In this document: positions 1 through 7,929 of the stretch, piece after piece
How positions within the stretch are numbered: position 1 is the stretch's first letter
Layout of the letters: the number at the start of each line of letters is the position of its first letter
Origin: Actinomycetes bacterium
GTDB taxonomy: Bacteria; Actinomycetota; Acidimicrobiia; Acidimicrobiales; Microtrichaceae
Reading direction: 5' to 3'
Assembly: GCA_023437745.1 (NCBI GenBank)
Contig: JAEZFI010000023.1
Span: 1-28,237 of the forward strand
Length of the DNA: 28,237 nucleotides
Program-made: the position numbers and the translations under genes
Notes under the pieces: generated by a model
Seen by the model: the letters and a program-made list of their open reading frames with translations, nothing else
The model's database searches: none
What the model was told of the DNA's origin: nothing

Positions 1-2
1 GG

Positions 3-1736
3 GGGGCCTTCATCGCCCTGCGGGCGGGGGCGGATGCCGCCGAGACCATCGCCCCCGGCGCGGCCTTCGGCCACCTGGAGCGCGCCTTCGAGCTGTGGGA
101 CGACGAGGTCGCCGAGGCCGCCGGCGAGCACCGGGGTGATCGCCTGTGGCAGGCCGCCGAGCTGGCGAGCGCGACGGCGGGCAACGAACGGGCCGCGGAC
201 CTCGCCCGCGCCGCATTCCTGGTCGGCCCCCCTCCGCAGGGCGTGGCCTTCGGGCACGAGCGCCTGGGTCGGTACCTCTGGGCCACCGGGCAGCTCCCCG
301 ACGCCCACGCCGAGTTCGAGAAGGCGGCCGCACTGCTCCCGGACGACGCCGGACCGGAGGCGGCCGCAGTCTTCGCTGGACTCGGGCAGGCCGAGCTGAT
401 GGCGGGCGAGTACGAGCGGTCGCAGGCGTACTGCGAACGCGCGGCAGCACTGCTCCGCGAGCCGGCCGCCGACCCGCTGGCCTGGGCGATGGCACGCCGT
501 GCGCTCGGGCTCGGTCGCAGCCACCTCGGCCACCCGGAGCAGGCCGTCGAGCTGTGCCGCGAGTCCGTCGCAGTGGCGCCGACAGCGCAGGCCCACGCAC
601 TCGCCACGATCTACCTCTGCGCGGCGTTGCTGGACGCCGGACGCAACCAGGACGCGGTGAACGCCGCGCTCGACGAGGTCGCCCAGGGACACCTGGCCGG
701 GCTCGACTACTCCTTCGGCGGCTACCTCGACGCCCAGGCCGCCGAGGGGCTGATCCGCCTCGGTCGCTGGTCGGAGGCCGAGGCGACGCTGGCTCGGCAC
801 CTCACCTACGAGACCCTGCCCGTCGGGGTCCTGCGGGTCGCACGAGCCGCTGCCATGCTGGCCGCCCGCCGGGGCGACGGGGAGCAGGCGACTCGATTCC
901 TCGCCGATGCCGTCGCACGGCCCACCGACCGCTTCCACCAGCCGTTCGTCGACATGGCCGCCGCCGACGCGCACCTGGCGTCGGGCAACTGGCACGACGC
1001 CGCTGCAGCCGCCGACGAGAGCTGGGAGCGACGGCCCGCTGCGAGCCTCTGGTCCGCGCGCTTCGCGATGGTGAGCATCGAGGCACACGTGGAGCAGACG
1101 CTCGACGCCCTCGCCTCGGGCGCCCCCGTCGACGTCGGGTCCGTCGTGACCCGCCTCCGGGGACGCCTCGACCAGGCGCGAGCGGAGGTCGAGGCCGCCA
1201 GCGGCTCGACGGCGCTCGATTCGGCCGCCCACCTGGCGCAGGCCGAGGCGAGCCTGACCCGTCTGAGCAGCCCGGCTCCCGATGCCTGGTCGGAGGCGAG
1301 GCGCTGCTGGGAGGCGCTCGGTGACCGCTGGTGGGTCGCTGTCGCGACCCTCCGGGAGGCCGAGACCGCTGCGGCAGCCGGCGACGTCGACCGTGCCGGC
1401 CGTTCCCTGCACGAGGCGCACCGGATGGCGAGCGACCTCGGCGCACCGCGCCTGGTCGCCGAGGCCGAGGCGCTCTCGCGCCGCACGCGGCTCAGCGTGG
1501 CGGCGCCGGCCAAGGTGACCCTCGACGACCGGTCGGTCGAGCGCCTGGGCCTCACGGCACGGGAGGCCGAGGTGCTCGAGCTGGTGGCGGCGGGGCGAAC
1601 CAATCGGCAGATCGGTGAGGAGCTGTTCGTCTCGGAGAAGACGGCGAGCGTGCACGTCTCGAACATCCTCCGGAAGCTCGGCGTGAGCAGCCGGGTCGAC
1701 GCGGCGGCGGTCGCCCAACGTCTCGGGATCACCTGA
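3..1736 (+). CDS. LuxR-family transcriptional regulator, large (LAL-like), 5'-truncated by window edge
   Basis: The reading frame is open from base 3, so the N-terminus lies outside the window and the first ATG-like codon at 243 is not the real start. About 577 residues are visible. Most form an Ala/Leu/Arg-rich helical array of TPR type (for example AELASATAGNERAADLARAA near the start). The C-terminus is a classical LuxR/GerE helix-turn-helix: LTAREAEVLELVAAGRTNRQ, then IGEELFVSEKTASVHVSNIL, then RKLGVSSRVDAAAVAQ. TPR followed by a C-terminal LuxR HTH is the layout of large ATP-binding LuxR regulators, whose N-terminal AAA domain would lie upstream; that part is inference. It is a DNA-binding regulator of unknown target. 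A strong hairpin follows the stop, so it is probably transcribed separately from the copper genes downstream. Confidence 0.9.
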   Translation, partial: GAFIALRAGADAAETIAPGAAFGHLERAFELWDDEVAEAAGEHRGDRLWQAAELASATAGNERAADLARAAFLVGPPPQGVAFGHERLGRYLWATGQLPDAHAEFEKAAALLPDDAGPEAAAVFAGLGQAELMAGEYERSQAYCERAAALLREPAADPLAWAMARRALGLGRSHLGHPEQAVELCRESVAVAPTAQAHALATIYLCAALLDAGRNQDAVNAALDEVAQGHLAGLDYSFGGYLDAQAAEGLIRLGRWSEAEATLARHLTYETLPVGVLRVARAAAMLAARRGDGEQATRFLADAVARPTDRFHQPFVDMAAADAHLASGNWHDAAAAADESWERRPAASLWSARFAMVSIEAHVEQTLDALASGAPVDVGSVVTRLRGRLDQARAEVEAASGSTALDSAAHLAQAEASLTRLSSPAPDAWSEARRCWEALGDRWWVAVATLREAETAAAAGDVDRAGRSLHEAHRMASDLGAPRLVAEAEALSRRTRLSVAAPAKVTLDDRSVERLGLTAREAEVLELVAAGRTNRQIGEELFVSEKTASVHVSNILRKLGVSSRVDAAAVAQRLGIT

Positions 1737-1755
1737 ACCGACGGCCGCAGCGGAT

Positions 1756-1793
1756 CTGAGGGGTGCCTCCCGATGTGGAGGCCGACCCCTCAG
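1756..1793 (+). terminator. Long GC-rich hairpin between luxR-type gene and copper cluster
   Basis: Arms CTGAGGGGT (1756-1764) and ACCCCTCAG (1785-1793) are perfect complements. They continue inward as GCCTCC (1765-1770) and GGAGGC (1777-1782), with a 2-base bulge (1783-1784) and a six-base loop. The total is 15 base pairs. It starts 20 bases after the LuxR stop. There is no T-tract, so it could be an intrinsic terminator of the GC-rich actinobacterial kind, or a leader or operator element of the next gene. Confidence 0.5.
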
Positions 1794-1808
1794 GGCGACG
1801 CTGAGGTC

Positions 1809-2978
1809 ATGCCCAACCCCTCCCGCCTGCAGCCCCCCGCTGCGAACGACGCGCCGGTCCCCGACGAGACGACCCTCACCGGACTCACCGTCGACGGCAC
1901 CCTGCCTGCGGCGCTGAGCGGCCGGTTCCTGCGGATCGGCCCGAACCCGATCGCCCCCACCCCCACCGGCGCAGGCGAGGACGACGGGATGGTCCATGCC
2001 GTGGACCTGCGCGCCGGTCGAGCCGTCAGGTACTGCAACCGCTGGGTCACGACCGATCGCGTCGCCCGCGCCCTCGGCACCGAACCGGTGCCGGGCCCTC
2101 CTGCCGCTCTCGCCGACACCGTCGCCACGAACGTCCTCTCGTTCGGCGGCAGGACGCTCGCCCTGGGGCCCGGTGCGCTCGCCTACGAGCTGGACGAGCA
2201 CCTCGCGACCGTCCGGCGGGTCGACCTCGCCGGCCGCGGCCGCGGCGTCGGTGCGCATCCGGTGGTCGAGCCGGTGAGCGGGGAGCTCCACCTGGTCTCC
2301 CACGGCGACGAGCCCGCACACCACGTCCTCGCCCCGAGCGGGCTGACCCGCAGCACCCACCCGGTGCCTCATGCACCAGGCCCGCTGCGCGACCTCCTCC
2401 TCACACCCGACCACCTCGTGCTGCTCGGCGATGGCTTCGCCGGCGTCGCCGACCGCGCTCGTTCGACGGCGATCCGCTGGTGCGACGCCGACCTCGCCGG
2501 CGCCGTCGCGGCACACGACACCGGCGACGGCGTGGTCGTCCTGGCAGCTGCCGGGTCGCTGATCCGGTGGACGCTCGCAGCCGGCTCCGCCCGGCGTGAG
2601 GTGCTCGACGACACCTCGCAGCGGTTCGGTGTCAGCCACCCTCGCCACGGCACGACGCCGCGGCGCCTCTGGACGGTGGCCGCCGAGGGCGGGACCGAGG
2701 TGCACCGGCACGACATCGGCAACGGCAACAGCGAGCGCACGTCCCACGACCACGGCGTCGGGCGCCGCCCCGGCGCCGTGGTGTTCGTCCCGGACCCGGC
2801 ACGACGCCATCGTGACGACGGCGGCTGGCTCGTCGGCTTCGTGCACGACGACCGGCGCCTCGAGACCGACCTCGTCGTCCTGGACGCCGCCGACATGGGC
2901 GGGGCGCCCGTGGCCACGGTGCGCATCCCCCGACGCATCCCCTCCGGACTCCACGCCACGTGGATCCCGGCCCCATGA
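1809..2978 (+). CDS. Carotenoid oxygenase (RPE65/lignostilbene dioxygenase) family protein, apparently degenerate
   Basis: The start of this 389-residue protein has the family signature LSGRFLRIGPNPIAPTPTG followed by GEDDGMVHAVDL, and its end is GLHATWIPAP. The family makes seven-bladed propellers with four His ligands to Fe2+ and cleaves carotenoid or stilbene double bonds. His150 (GVGAHP) and His382 (LHATW) match the first and fourth ligands. By eye, the second-ligand motif (usually HDF.IT) reads R194-DLLLT. In the third-ligand blade (usually FH..NA...GD) the His position is Gly, with only a displaced His236 nearby. The protein is also shorter than typical 450-500 residue members, so catalysis is doubtful. 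ATG 1809 is preferred over ATG 1773, which lies in the loop of the upstream hairpin; GAGG at 1803-1806 is very close to 1809. Only 25 bases separate it from the copper chaperone gene, suggesting one operon. Confidence 0.75.
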   Translation: MPNPSRLQPPAANDAPVPDETTLTGLTVDGTLPAALSGRFLRIGPNPIAPTPTGAGEDDGMVHAVDLRAGRAVRYCNRWVTTDRVARALGTEPVPGPPAALADTVATNVLSFGGRTLALGPGALAYELDEHLATVRRVDLAGRGRGVGAHPVVEPVSGELHLVSHGDEPAHHVLAPSGLTRSTHPVPHAPGPLRDLLLTPDHLVLLGDGFAGVADRARSTAIRWCDADLAGAVAAHDTGDGVVVLAAAGSLIRWTLAAGSARREVLDDTSQRFGVSHPRHGTTPRRLWTVAAEGGTEVHRHDIGNGNSERTSHDHGVGRRPGAVVFVPDPARRHRDDGGWLVGFVHDDRRLETDLVVLDAADMGGAPVATVRIPRRIPSGLHATWIPAP

Positions 2979-3003
2979 CCACCACCACAAGAGAGGAATC
3001 CCC

Positions 3004-3243
3004 ATGCTCACCATGACCCCTGCCCTCGCCCAGGCCACCGTCTGCCGGCGCTTCGACGTCGCCGGCATGACCTGCGGCCACTGCGAGCACGCCATCATCA
3101 CCGAAGTCGGCGCCCTCCCGGGCGTCTCCTCCGTCACCGCCGACGCCGCCCGAGGCACCGTCATCGTCGAGAGCGTCCGGGAGGTCGACGTCGACGACGT
3201 CGCCGCCGCGGTCGCCGAGGCCGGCTACGAGCTGACGCGATGA
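3004..3243 (+). CDS. copZ: Heavy-metal-associated (HMA) domain copper chaperone, CopZ-like
   Basis: This 79-residue protein is essentially one ferredoxin-like HMA domain. It carries the metal-binding motif GMTCGHCEHAI with Cys24 and Cys27, and ends in the usual AVAEAGYEL. CopZ proteins bind Cu+ in the cytosol and pass it to CopA ATPases or to CsoR/CueR-type regulators. GAGAGGA (2991-2997) lies six bases before the ATG, which fixes the start. The stop overlaps the next start as ATGA (3240-3243), so translation is probably coupled. The CopA-type ATPase two genes downstream supports copper as substrate. The gene name is given by function and context, not by a database match. Confidence 0.88.
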   Translation: MLTMTPALAQATVCRRFDVAGMTCGHCEHAIITEVGALPGVSSVTADAARGTVIVESVREVDVDDVAAAVAEAGYELTR

Positions 3244-4091
3244 GCACGACGACCCGACTCACCGCCTTCGGCCTGGCGCTCGTGGCCGTCCTCGGCGTCG
3301 GCGCCGGTCTGGGGGCGACGCTCGGCCCCGACGTCACCGAGGTCGAGGCGGAGGCACCGGCCCCCATCGGGCAGGGCGTCGTCGCCGCCGCCGAGGGCTA
3401 CCGCCTCGTGCCGGCGAGCCCCGAGCTCGGCCCCGACGGCGGCACGTTCCGGTTCGAGATCCAGGACCAGGACGATCGCCCCGCCGAAACGTTCACGCCG
3501 ATCCACGAGCGCGACCTCCACCTCATCGTCGTGGACCGGGAGCTGTCGGCGTTCCACCACGTCCACCCCGAGCTGGACGACGACGGCCGCTGGTCGGTCA
3601 TGCTGCCCGCGCTCGACCCCGGCTCCTACCGAGCGGTCGCCGACTTCCAGATCGCGGACGGACCTCGCCTTGCGCTGGGCACGGACCTGGCGGTCGCCGG
3701 GGAGTACCAATCCGCAGCGGTCGACGAGCCGGCGTCCACCTCCATGACCGACGGATACGAGGTGACGCTCGCCGCCGAACCGAGCGACACCGGCGAGGTG
3801 ACCGCCGTGCTGACCGTCCGTCGTGACGGCGAGCTGGTCACCGACCTCGAGCCGTACCTCGGCGCGCGAGGCCACCTCGTCGCCATGCGCAGCGGCGACC
3901 TGGCGTACGCGCACGTCCACCCCGTCGAGGAGGGCGAGGCGCAGCCCGGTGTCGTGATCTTCGACGCCGAGCTGACCTCCGCGGGCCGCTACCGCCTGTT
4001 CTTCGACTTCCAGCACGACGGGACGGTGCACACCGCCTCGTTCACCTTCGACCAGGGCGCCGTCACCGGCACGCCCGACATGGAGATGTGA
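3240..4091 (+). CDS. Exported His-rich protein of copper operon, two repeated beta-domains
   Basis: This 283-residue protein starts with one hydrophobic segment (about residues 7-28, LTAFGLALVAVLGVGAGLGA), either a signal peptide or a membrane anchor. The rest is predicted to be outside the membrane. It contains two similar halves. The first carries LHLIVVDRELSAFHHVHPEL and the second carries GHLVAMRSGDLAYAHVHPVE. Each is followed by a beta-sandwich-like stretch ending in aromatic-rich strands (YRAVADFQ, YRLFFDFQ). The HHVHP and HVHP clusters are plausible extracytoplasmic copper ligands; this is inference. It overlaps the CopZ-like gene by ATGA, and its stop is six bases before the likely CopA start. 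Similar proteins occur next to actinobacterial copper ATPases, but I cannot give a biochemical function. Confidence 0.75.
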   Translation: MSTTTRLTAFGLALVAVLGVGAGLGATLGPDVTEVEAEAPAPIGQGVVAAAEGYRLVPASPELGPDGGTFRFEIQDQDDRPAETFTPIHERDLHLIVVDRELSAFHHVHPELDDDGRWSVMLPALDPGSYRAVADFQIADGPRLALGTDLAVAGEYQSAAVDEPASTSMTDGYEVTLAAEPSDTGEVTAVLTVRRDGELVTDLEPYLGARGHLVAMRSGDLAYAHVHPVEEGEAQPGVVIFDAELTSAGRYRLFFDFQHDGTVHTASFTFDQGAVTGTPDMEM

Positions 4092-4096
4092 GACCG

Positions 4097-6382
4097 ATGA
4101 CCGACACGACCACCCTCCCCCAGCGCACCACCGACGGCACGACCGTCGCCCTCGACATCGGCGGCATGACGTGCGCCTCGTGTGCCGCCCGCATCACGAA
4201 GCGGCTGAACAAGCTCGACGGCGTCGAGGCCTCGGTGAACTACGCCACCGAGCAGGCGACCGTCACACTGCCCGCCGAGCTGACCGTGCACGACGTCGTC
4301 GCCGAGGTCGAGGCCATCGGGTACACCGCCACGCTGCCCGCCGCACCGTCCGACCGCGAGGACACGTCGTCCTCGGAAGAGCGCGGCGATCCCGAGCTCG
4401 TCGCCCTCCGCACCCGGCTGCTCGTCGCGGCAGCGCTCGGCATCCCGGTGCTGCTGATCTCGATGATCAACACGTTCCAGTTCACGAACTGGCAGTGGCT
4501 CATGCTGACGTTGGCGTCGCCGGTGGTGCTGTGGGCGGCGTTTCCGTTCCATCGGGCCGCCTGGAAGAACCTCCGTCACGGCGCAGCGACCATGGACACG
4601 CTCATCTCCATGGGCACGCTCGCTGCCTACGGGTGGAGCGTCTACGCCCTGTTCTGGGGTGACGCCGGTGTGCCCGGGATGAAGATGGGCTTCACGCTCA
4701 CCCTCGAGCGGGGCGCAGGGCAATCGGAGCTCTACCTCGAGGTCGCGTGCGTGGTGATCGTGTTCATCCTCGCCGGGCGTTGGTTCGAGGCCCGGGCCAA
4801 GCGCACCTCGGGCGCAGCGCTCCGTGCGCTGCTCGACATGGGAGCGAAGGACGTCGCGGTGCTCCGTGACGGCGACGAGGTCCGCGTCCCGATCGGCGAG
4901 CTGGCGGTGGGCGACCGCTTCGTCGTCCGCCCGGGCGAGAAGGTCGCCACCGACGGGGTCGTCGAGGAGGGCACGTCGGCCATCGACGCGTCGCTGCTCA
5001 CCGGTGAGCCGGTGCCGGTGGAGGTCGGGCCGGGCGACGTCGTCACCGGGGCCACGGTGAACGCCGGCGGACGTTTGGTCGTGCGAGCGACCCGGGTCGG
5101 CGCCGACACGGCGTTGGCACAGATCGCCCGCCTCGTCACCGAGGCGCAGAACGGCAAGGCGCCCGTGCAGCGGCTGGCAGACCGGATCTCCGCCGTGTTC
5201 GTGCCGGTCGTGATCGCCTTGGCCGTCGGGTGCCTCGGCTTCTGGCTGGGCACCGGCGAGACCCCGGCCACGGCGTTCACGGCCGGCGTTGCCGTGCTGA
5301 TCATCGCCTGCCCCTGCGCGCTCGGCCTCGCCACTCCGACGGCGCTCCTCGTGGGCACGGGACGCGGGGCGCAGCTCGGCATCCTCATCAAGGGCCCACA
5401 GGTGTTGGAGTCGACCCGCCAGATCGACACAGTCGTGCTGGACAAGACCGGCACGGTGACCACCGGCCGCATGGCGCTCGTGGATGTCGTCGCTGTCGAC
5501 GGCGTCGATCCCGACGCGGTCCTCCGCCTCGCCGGCGCCCTGGAGCACGCCTCGGAGCACCCGATCGCCCAAGCGATCGCTGCCGGGGCTCTCGAGCGTC
5601 TCGGCCCCCTGTCTGACGTCGAGGGCTTCACGAACCTCGAAGGGCTCGGCGTGCAGGGAGTGGTCGACGGGCACGGCGTCGTCGCCGGGCGTGAACGACT
5701 GCTCGCCGACTGGGCCATGCCGCTGACCCCGGAGCTGATCGTCGCACGAGACGCGGCCGAGGAGCTCGGCCACACGCCGGTCTTCGTGGGCTGGGACGGC
5801 GAGGTCCGTGCCGCGGTCGTCGTGGCCGACACGGTGAAGCCGACCAGCGCAGCGGCGATCAGCGAGTTGAAGGGGCTGGGCCTGACGCCCGTGCTGCTGA
5901 CCGGTGACAACGAGCGGGCTGCTCGCAACGTCGCCGAGGAGGTCGGCATCGAGACCGTGATCGCCGAGGTGCTACCGGCCGACAAGGTCGACGTGGTTCG
6001 CCGGCTGCAGGCCGACGGCAAGGTCGTCGCCATGGTCGGCGACGGTGTGAACGACGCGGCGGCCCTCGCGCTGGCCGACCTCGGCGTCGCGATGGGCACC
6101 GGAACCGACGTCGCCATCGAGGCGAGCGACCTCACCCTCGTGCGCGGCGACTTGCGAGTGGCCAGCGACGCCATCCGGCTCTCACGCCGGACGCTGCGTA
6201 CGATCAAGACGAACCTGTTCTGGGCGTTCGGCTACAACATCGCGGCGCTGCCGCTCGCTGCCGCCGGTCTCCTGAACCCGCTGATCGCTGGAGCATCGAT
6301 GGGGCTGTCGAGCGTGTTCGTCGTGTCCAACAGCTTGCGACTCCGCCGCTTCCGGGCGCTCTCCGCCCACGCGGACGCCTGA
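4097..6382 (+). CDS. copA: Cu+-exporting P1B-type ATPase (CopA family)
   Basis: This 761-residue protein has every landmark of a Cu+ P1B-ATPase. There is an N-terminal HMA domain with GMTCASC (Cys26, Cys29), then TM helices. An actuator domain carries LTGEPVPVE, and the ion-channel motif is CPC (Cys405-Pro-Cys407). The phosphorylation motif DKTGT has Asp449 as acceptor. The nucleotide-domain motif is SEHPIAQAI, and the hinge is GDGVNDA, starting at Gly648. The last helices carry FGYNIAALPLAAAGLLNPLI and MGLSSVFVVSNSLRL; YN and MxxSS are the P1B-1 (monovalent copper) signatures. It pumps Cu+ out of the cytosol using ATP. The ATG at 4097 has GGAG 11 bases upstream. A GTG at 4088 overlapping the previous stop would add three residues and is less likely. 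Confidence 0.95.
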   Translation: MTDTTTLPQRTTDGTTVALDIGGMTCASCAARITKRLNKLDGVEASVNYATEQATVTLPAELTVHDVVAEVEAIGYTATLPAAPSDREDTSSSEERGDPELVALRTRLLVAAALGIPVLLISMINTFQFTNWQWLMLTLASPVVLWAAFPFHRAAWKNLRHGAATMDTLISMGTLAAYGWSVYALFWGDAGVPGMKMGFTLTLERGAGQSELYLEVACVVIVFILAGRWFEARAKRTSGAALRALLDMGAKDVAVLRDGDEVRVPIGELAVGDRFVVRPGEKVATDGVVEEGTSAIDASLLTGEPVPVEVGPGDVVTGATVNAGGRLVVRATRVGADTALAQIARLVTEAQNGKAPVQRLADRISAVFVPVVIALAVGCLGFWLGTGETPATAFTAGVAVLIIACPCALGLATPTALLVGTGRGAQLGILIKGPQVLESTRQIDTVVLDKTGTVTTGRMALVDVVAVDGVDPDAVLRLAGALEHASEHPIAQAIAAGALERLGPLSDVEGFTNLEGLGVQGVVDGHGVVAGRERLLADWAMPLTPELIVARDAAEELGHTPVFVGWDGEVRAAVVVADTVKPTSAAAISELKGLGLTPVLLTGDNERAARNVAEEVGIETVIAEVLPADKVDVVRRLQADGKVVAMVGDGVNDAAALALADLGVAMGTGTDVAIEASDLTLVRGDLRVASDAIRLSRRTLRTIKTNLFWAFGYNIAALPLAAAGLLNPLIAGASMGLSSVFVVSNSLRLRRFRALSAHADA

Positions 6383-6415
6383 ACTCTTCCAACCCGTCGA
6401 ACTCAGGAGCAACTC

Positions 6416-6808
6416 ATGCCGAACCTTCCCCGCCAGCCCCGCCCCGCCAACGCCAGCGCCGTCCGTCAGGCGTGGGCGGCCGAGCACACCGCCGCCCGCA
6501 GCGCACGGGCGTCGGGTGACACCGCCGAGGAGTGGCGCCACCTCGAGCGGGCGCACATCCTCAGCCAGCCGCTCGCCGGCGCCCACGTGCGGACCCATGT
6601 GGCGATGCTCGCCTTCGGGGTCCGCCAGCGTGACCGGCGCGAGGTCACCGGCCAGCTGGTCCGGCTTCTCGTGGCCGGGCCGGGCTCGGCGATGCGCCGC
6701 TATCCGCTGGGCAACACCGGCGGCGCCAACGTCGACGCGGTCACGCCGATGCCCATCCCCTCCGATCTGCGCGCCGTCCTCGACGGCAGCGCGACGGTGT
6801 CGTCATGA
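6416..6808 (+). CDS. DUF3703 family protein
   Basis: This soluble, Arg-rich, helical 130-residue protein has the conserved pattern of DUF3703: WRHLERAHILSQPLAGAHVR, then a MLAFGVRQRDRREV segment, and a C-terminal YPLGNTGGANVDAVTPMPIP. DUF3703 genes are usually found beside heavy-metal efflux or mercury/copper resistance genes, which fits its place here. No catalytic motif or molecular role is known to me. An AGGAG-type ribosome site lies just before the ATG, which follows the CopA stop by 33 bases. The stop overlaps the start of the next gene as ATGA (6805-6808), so the two are probably translated together. Confidence 0.82.
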   Translation: MPNLPRQPRPANASAVRQAWAAEHTAARSARASGDTAEEWRHLERAHILSQPLAGAHVRTHVAMLAFGVRQRDRREVTGQLVRLLVAGPGSAMRRYPLGNTGGANVDAVTPMPIPSDLRAVLDGSATVSS

Positions 6809-7239
6809 CCGCCATCGCCCACGCGCCGACGTCCACGACGACCAAGGCGCTCACCTGGGGCGTCGCCGTCGGGGCAGCGCAAGCGGCCCTCGCGCTGGCG
6901 TTCTGGTGGGTCGAGCTCTCGACCGTCCATGCGCTGATGGTCGCCCTGATCGCAGCGGTCTACATCGGGTTCGCGGTCTCCGACGGGCGACCCAAGGTCA
7001 TCGCCGTGGAGAGCACCGTGGTCGCCGCGTTCTTCGTCGTCACGGCCTCGGCGATCACGGTGACGCCCTGGCTGCTCGTCGGGCTGTACCTCGCGCACGG
7101 CGCGAAGGACCTGTGGCAGCACCGGACCGGATTCGTCCGGGGCACCCGCTGGTGGCCGCCGTTCTGCTTCGCCGTCGACATGGCCGTGGCGGCGATCGTG
7201 GCCGGCCAGATCCTGCTGGGCGCCGACTTCCACTCGTAG
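6805..7239 (+). CDS. Small four-helix integral membrane protein of the copper operon
   Basis: This 144-residue protein contains about four hydrophobic segments: ALTWGVAVGAAQAALALAF, HALMVALIAAVYIGFAV, VVAAFFVVTASAITV with WLLVGLYLAHGAKDLW, and AVDMAVAAIVAGQILL. Between helices three and four it has LAHGAKDLWQHR followed by RWWPPFCFAVD. Such HG..D..H and WxPPFC...D patterns appear in uncharacterised membrane proteins next to DUF3703 genes; the exact family is not certain. The conserved His, Asp and Cys near the membrane could bind metal, which is speculation. It overlaps DUF3703 by ATGA and is the last gene before a hairpin at 7247-7268. Confidence 0.72.
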   Translation: MTAIAHAPTSTTTKALTWGVAVGAAQAALALAFWWVELSTVHALMVALIAAVYIGFAVSDGRPKVIAVESTVVAAFFVVTASAITVTPWLLVGLYLAHGAKDLWQHRTGFVRGTRWWPPFCFAVDMAVAAIVAGQILLGADFHS

Positions 7240-7246
7240 GTGCGGC

Positions 7247-7268
7247 CGCCGTCGCGTTTGTGACGGCG
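7247..7268 (+). terminator. Hairpin after the copper operon
   Basis: CGCCGTC (7247-7253) pairs with GACGGCG (7262-7268) around an eight-base loop, eight bases after the stop at 7239. There is no T-run, so termination is plausible but unproven. Confidence 0.45.
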
Positions 7269-7284
7269 CCGTAGCGGCAACCCG

Positions 7285-7527
7285 GTGGGCGTGAACTGGT
7301 TGCTCATCTCGATCGTGGCGTCCGTGGTGCTCACCGTGCTCCTCAACCTGGGGCTGCGCGCCTTCCCTGGGGCCGGTGACCGTGCCGCCCGTGGCCTGTA
7401 CGAGCGGATGCCCGACGGGTCGACGGGAGGATGGGAGCCTCGTCGGGAGGTCCGGGTGTGGTTCCCGTGGAAGGCGATGTTGATCGCGTCGATCCTCCTC
7501 ACGCTGGCATTGAACCTGGTGCTCTGA
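7285..7527 (+). CDS. Hypothetical small membrane protein (two TM helices)
   Basis: This 80-residue protein begins with a GTG at 7285, or six bases later at 7291. It has an N-terminal hydrophobic helix (WLLISIVASVVLTVLLNLGL), a charged middle containing RAARGLYERMPDG and REVRVWFPWK, and a C-terminal helix (MLIASILLTLALNLVL). The middle loop would lie on one membrane face. The next gene starts two bases after its stop, so the two are likely cotranscribed. I recognise no family. Frame use and GC bias fit a real gene, but the start is uncertain because no clear ribosome site is visible. Confidence 0.6.
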   Translation: MGVNWLLISIVASVVLTVLLNLGLRAFPGAGDRAARGLYERMPDGSTGGWEPRREVRVWFPWKAMLIASILLTLALNLVL

Positions 7528-7529
7528 CG

Positions 7530-7886
7530 GTGATCGAGCAGGCCGACTCCGAGGGCACCCTCGAATCGCGGTTGATCGGGCAGCGCGAGCAGATCCGCCA
7601 GCAGGCGGCGTCGTGGTCGATCGTGTTCGACCAGATCGTCGAGGCCTCCGACGACGTGGCGACCGACGACGAGCACGACCCGGAGGGGCACACGATCGCC
7701 TTCGAGCGTCAGCAGGTCGCCGCCCTGTTGCGGGATGCGCGGGCTCAGCTGTCAGAGCTCGACGCTGCGCTCGACCGCCTGCACGAAGGTCGATACGGGC
7801 GGTGCGTGGAGTGCGGGGAATGGATCAGCGCGGCACGCCTCGAGGCACTCCCTGCGACGCAGCGCTGCATCGCCTGCGCCGTCTGA
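7530..7886 (+). CDS. TraR/DksA-type C4 zinc-finger protein
   Basis: This protein of about 118 residues has an N-terminal helical region rich in Gln, Arg and Glu (RLIGQREQIRQQAASW). Its coiled-coil-like centre is VAALLRDARAQLSELDAALD. The C-terminal zinc finger reads GRCVECGEWI and then QRCIACAV, giving two CxxC pairs about 20 residues apart. DksA/TraR proteins bind the secondary channel of RNA polymerase, with the coiled coil reaching the active site. Small actinobacterial versions such as the RbpA-unrelated DksA-like proteins are poorly characterised. Whether this one keeps acidic tip residues cannot be judged with confidence. The GTG start follows the preceding stop by two bases, suggesting coupling to the small membrane protein. 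Confidence 0.82.
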   Translation: MIEQADSEGTLESRLIGQREQIRQQAASWSIVFDQIVEASDDVATDDEHDPEGHTIAFERQQVAALLRDARAQLSELDAALDRLHEGRYGRCVECGEWISAARLEALPATQRCIACAV

Positions 7887-7929
7887 CGGACGCCGCGCCG
7901 GCCTGGGCCCTGGCACCCGACATGTGGGA

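Noticed and set aside
3989..5773. 594-codon open frame antisense to the CopA gene
   Set aside because: It covers a confidently identified P-type ATPase in another frame. Its translation is Asp/Arg/Gly/His-rich with no family features, as expected for antisense frames in GC-rich DNA.
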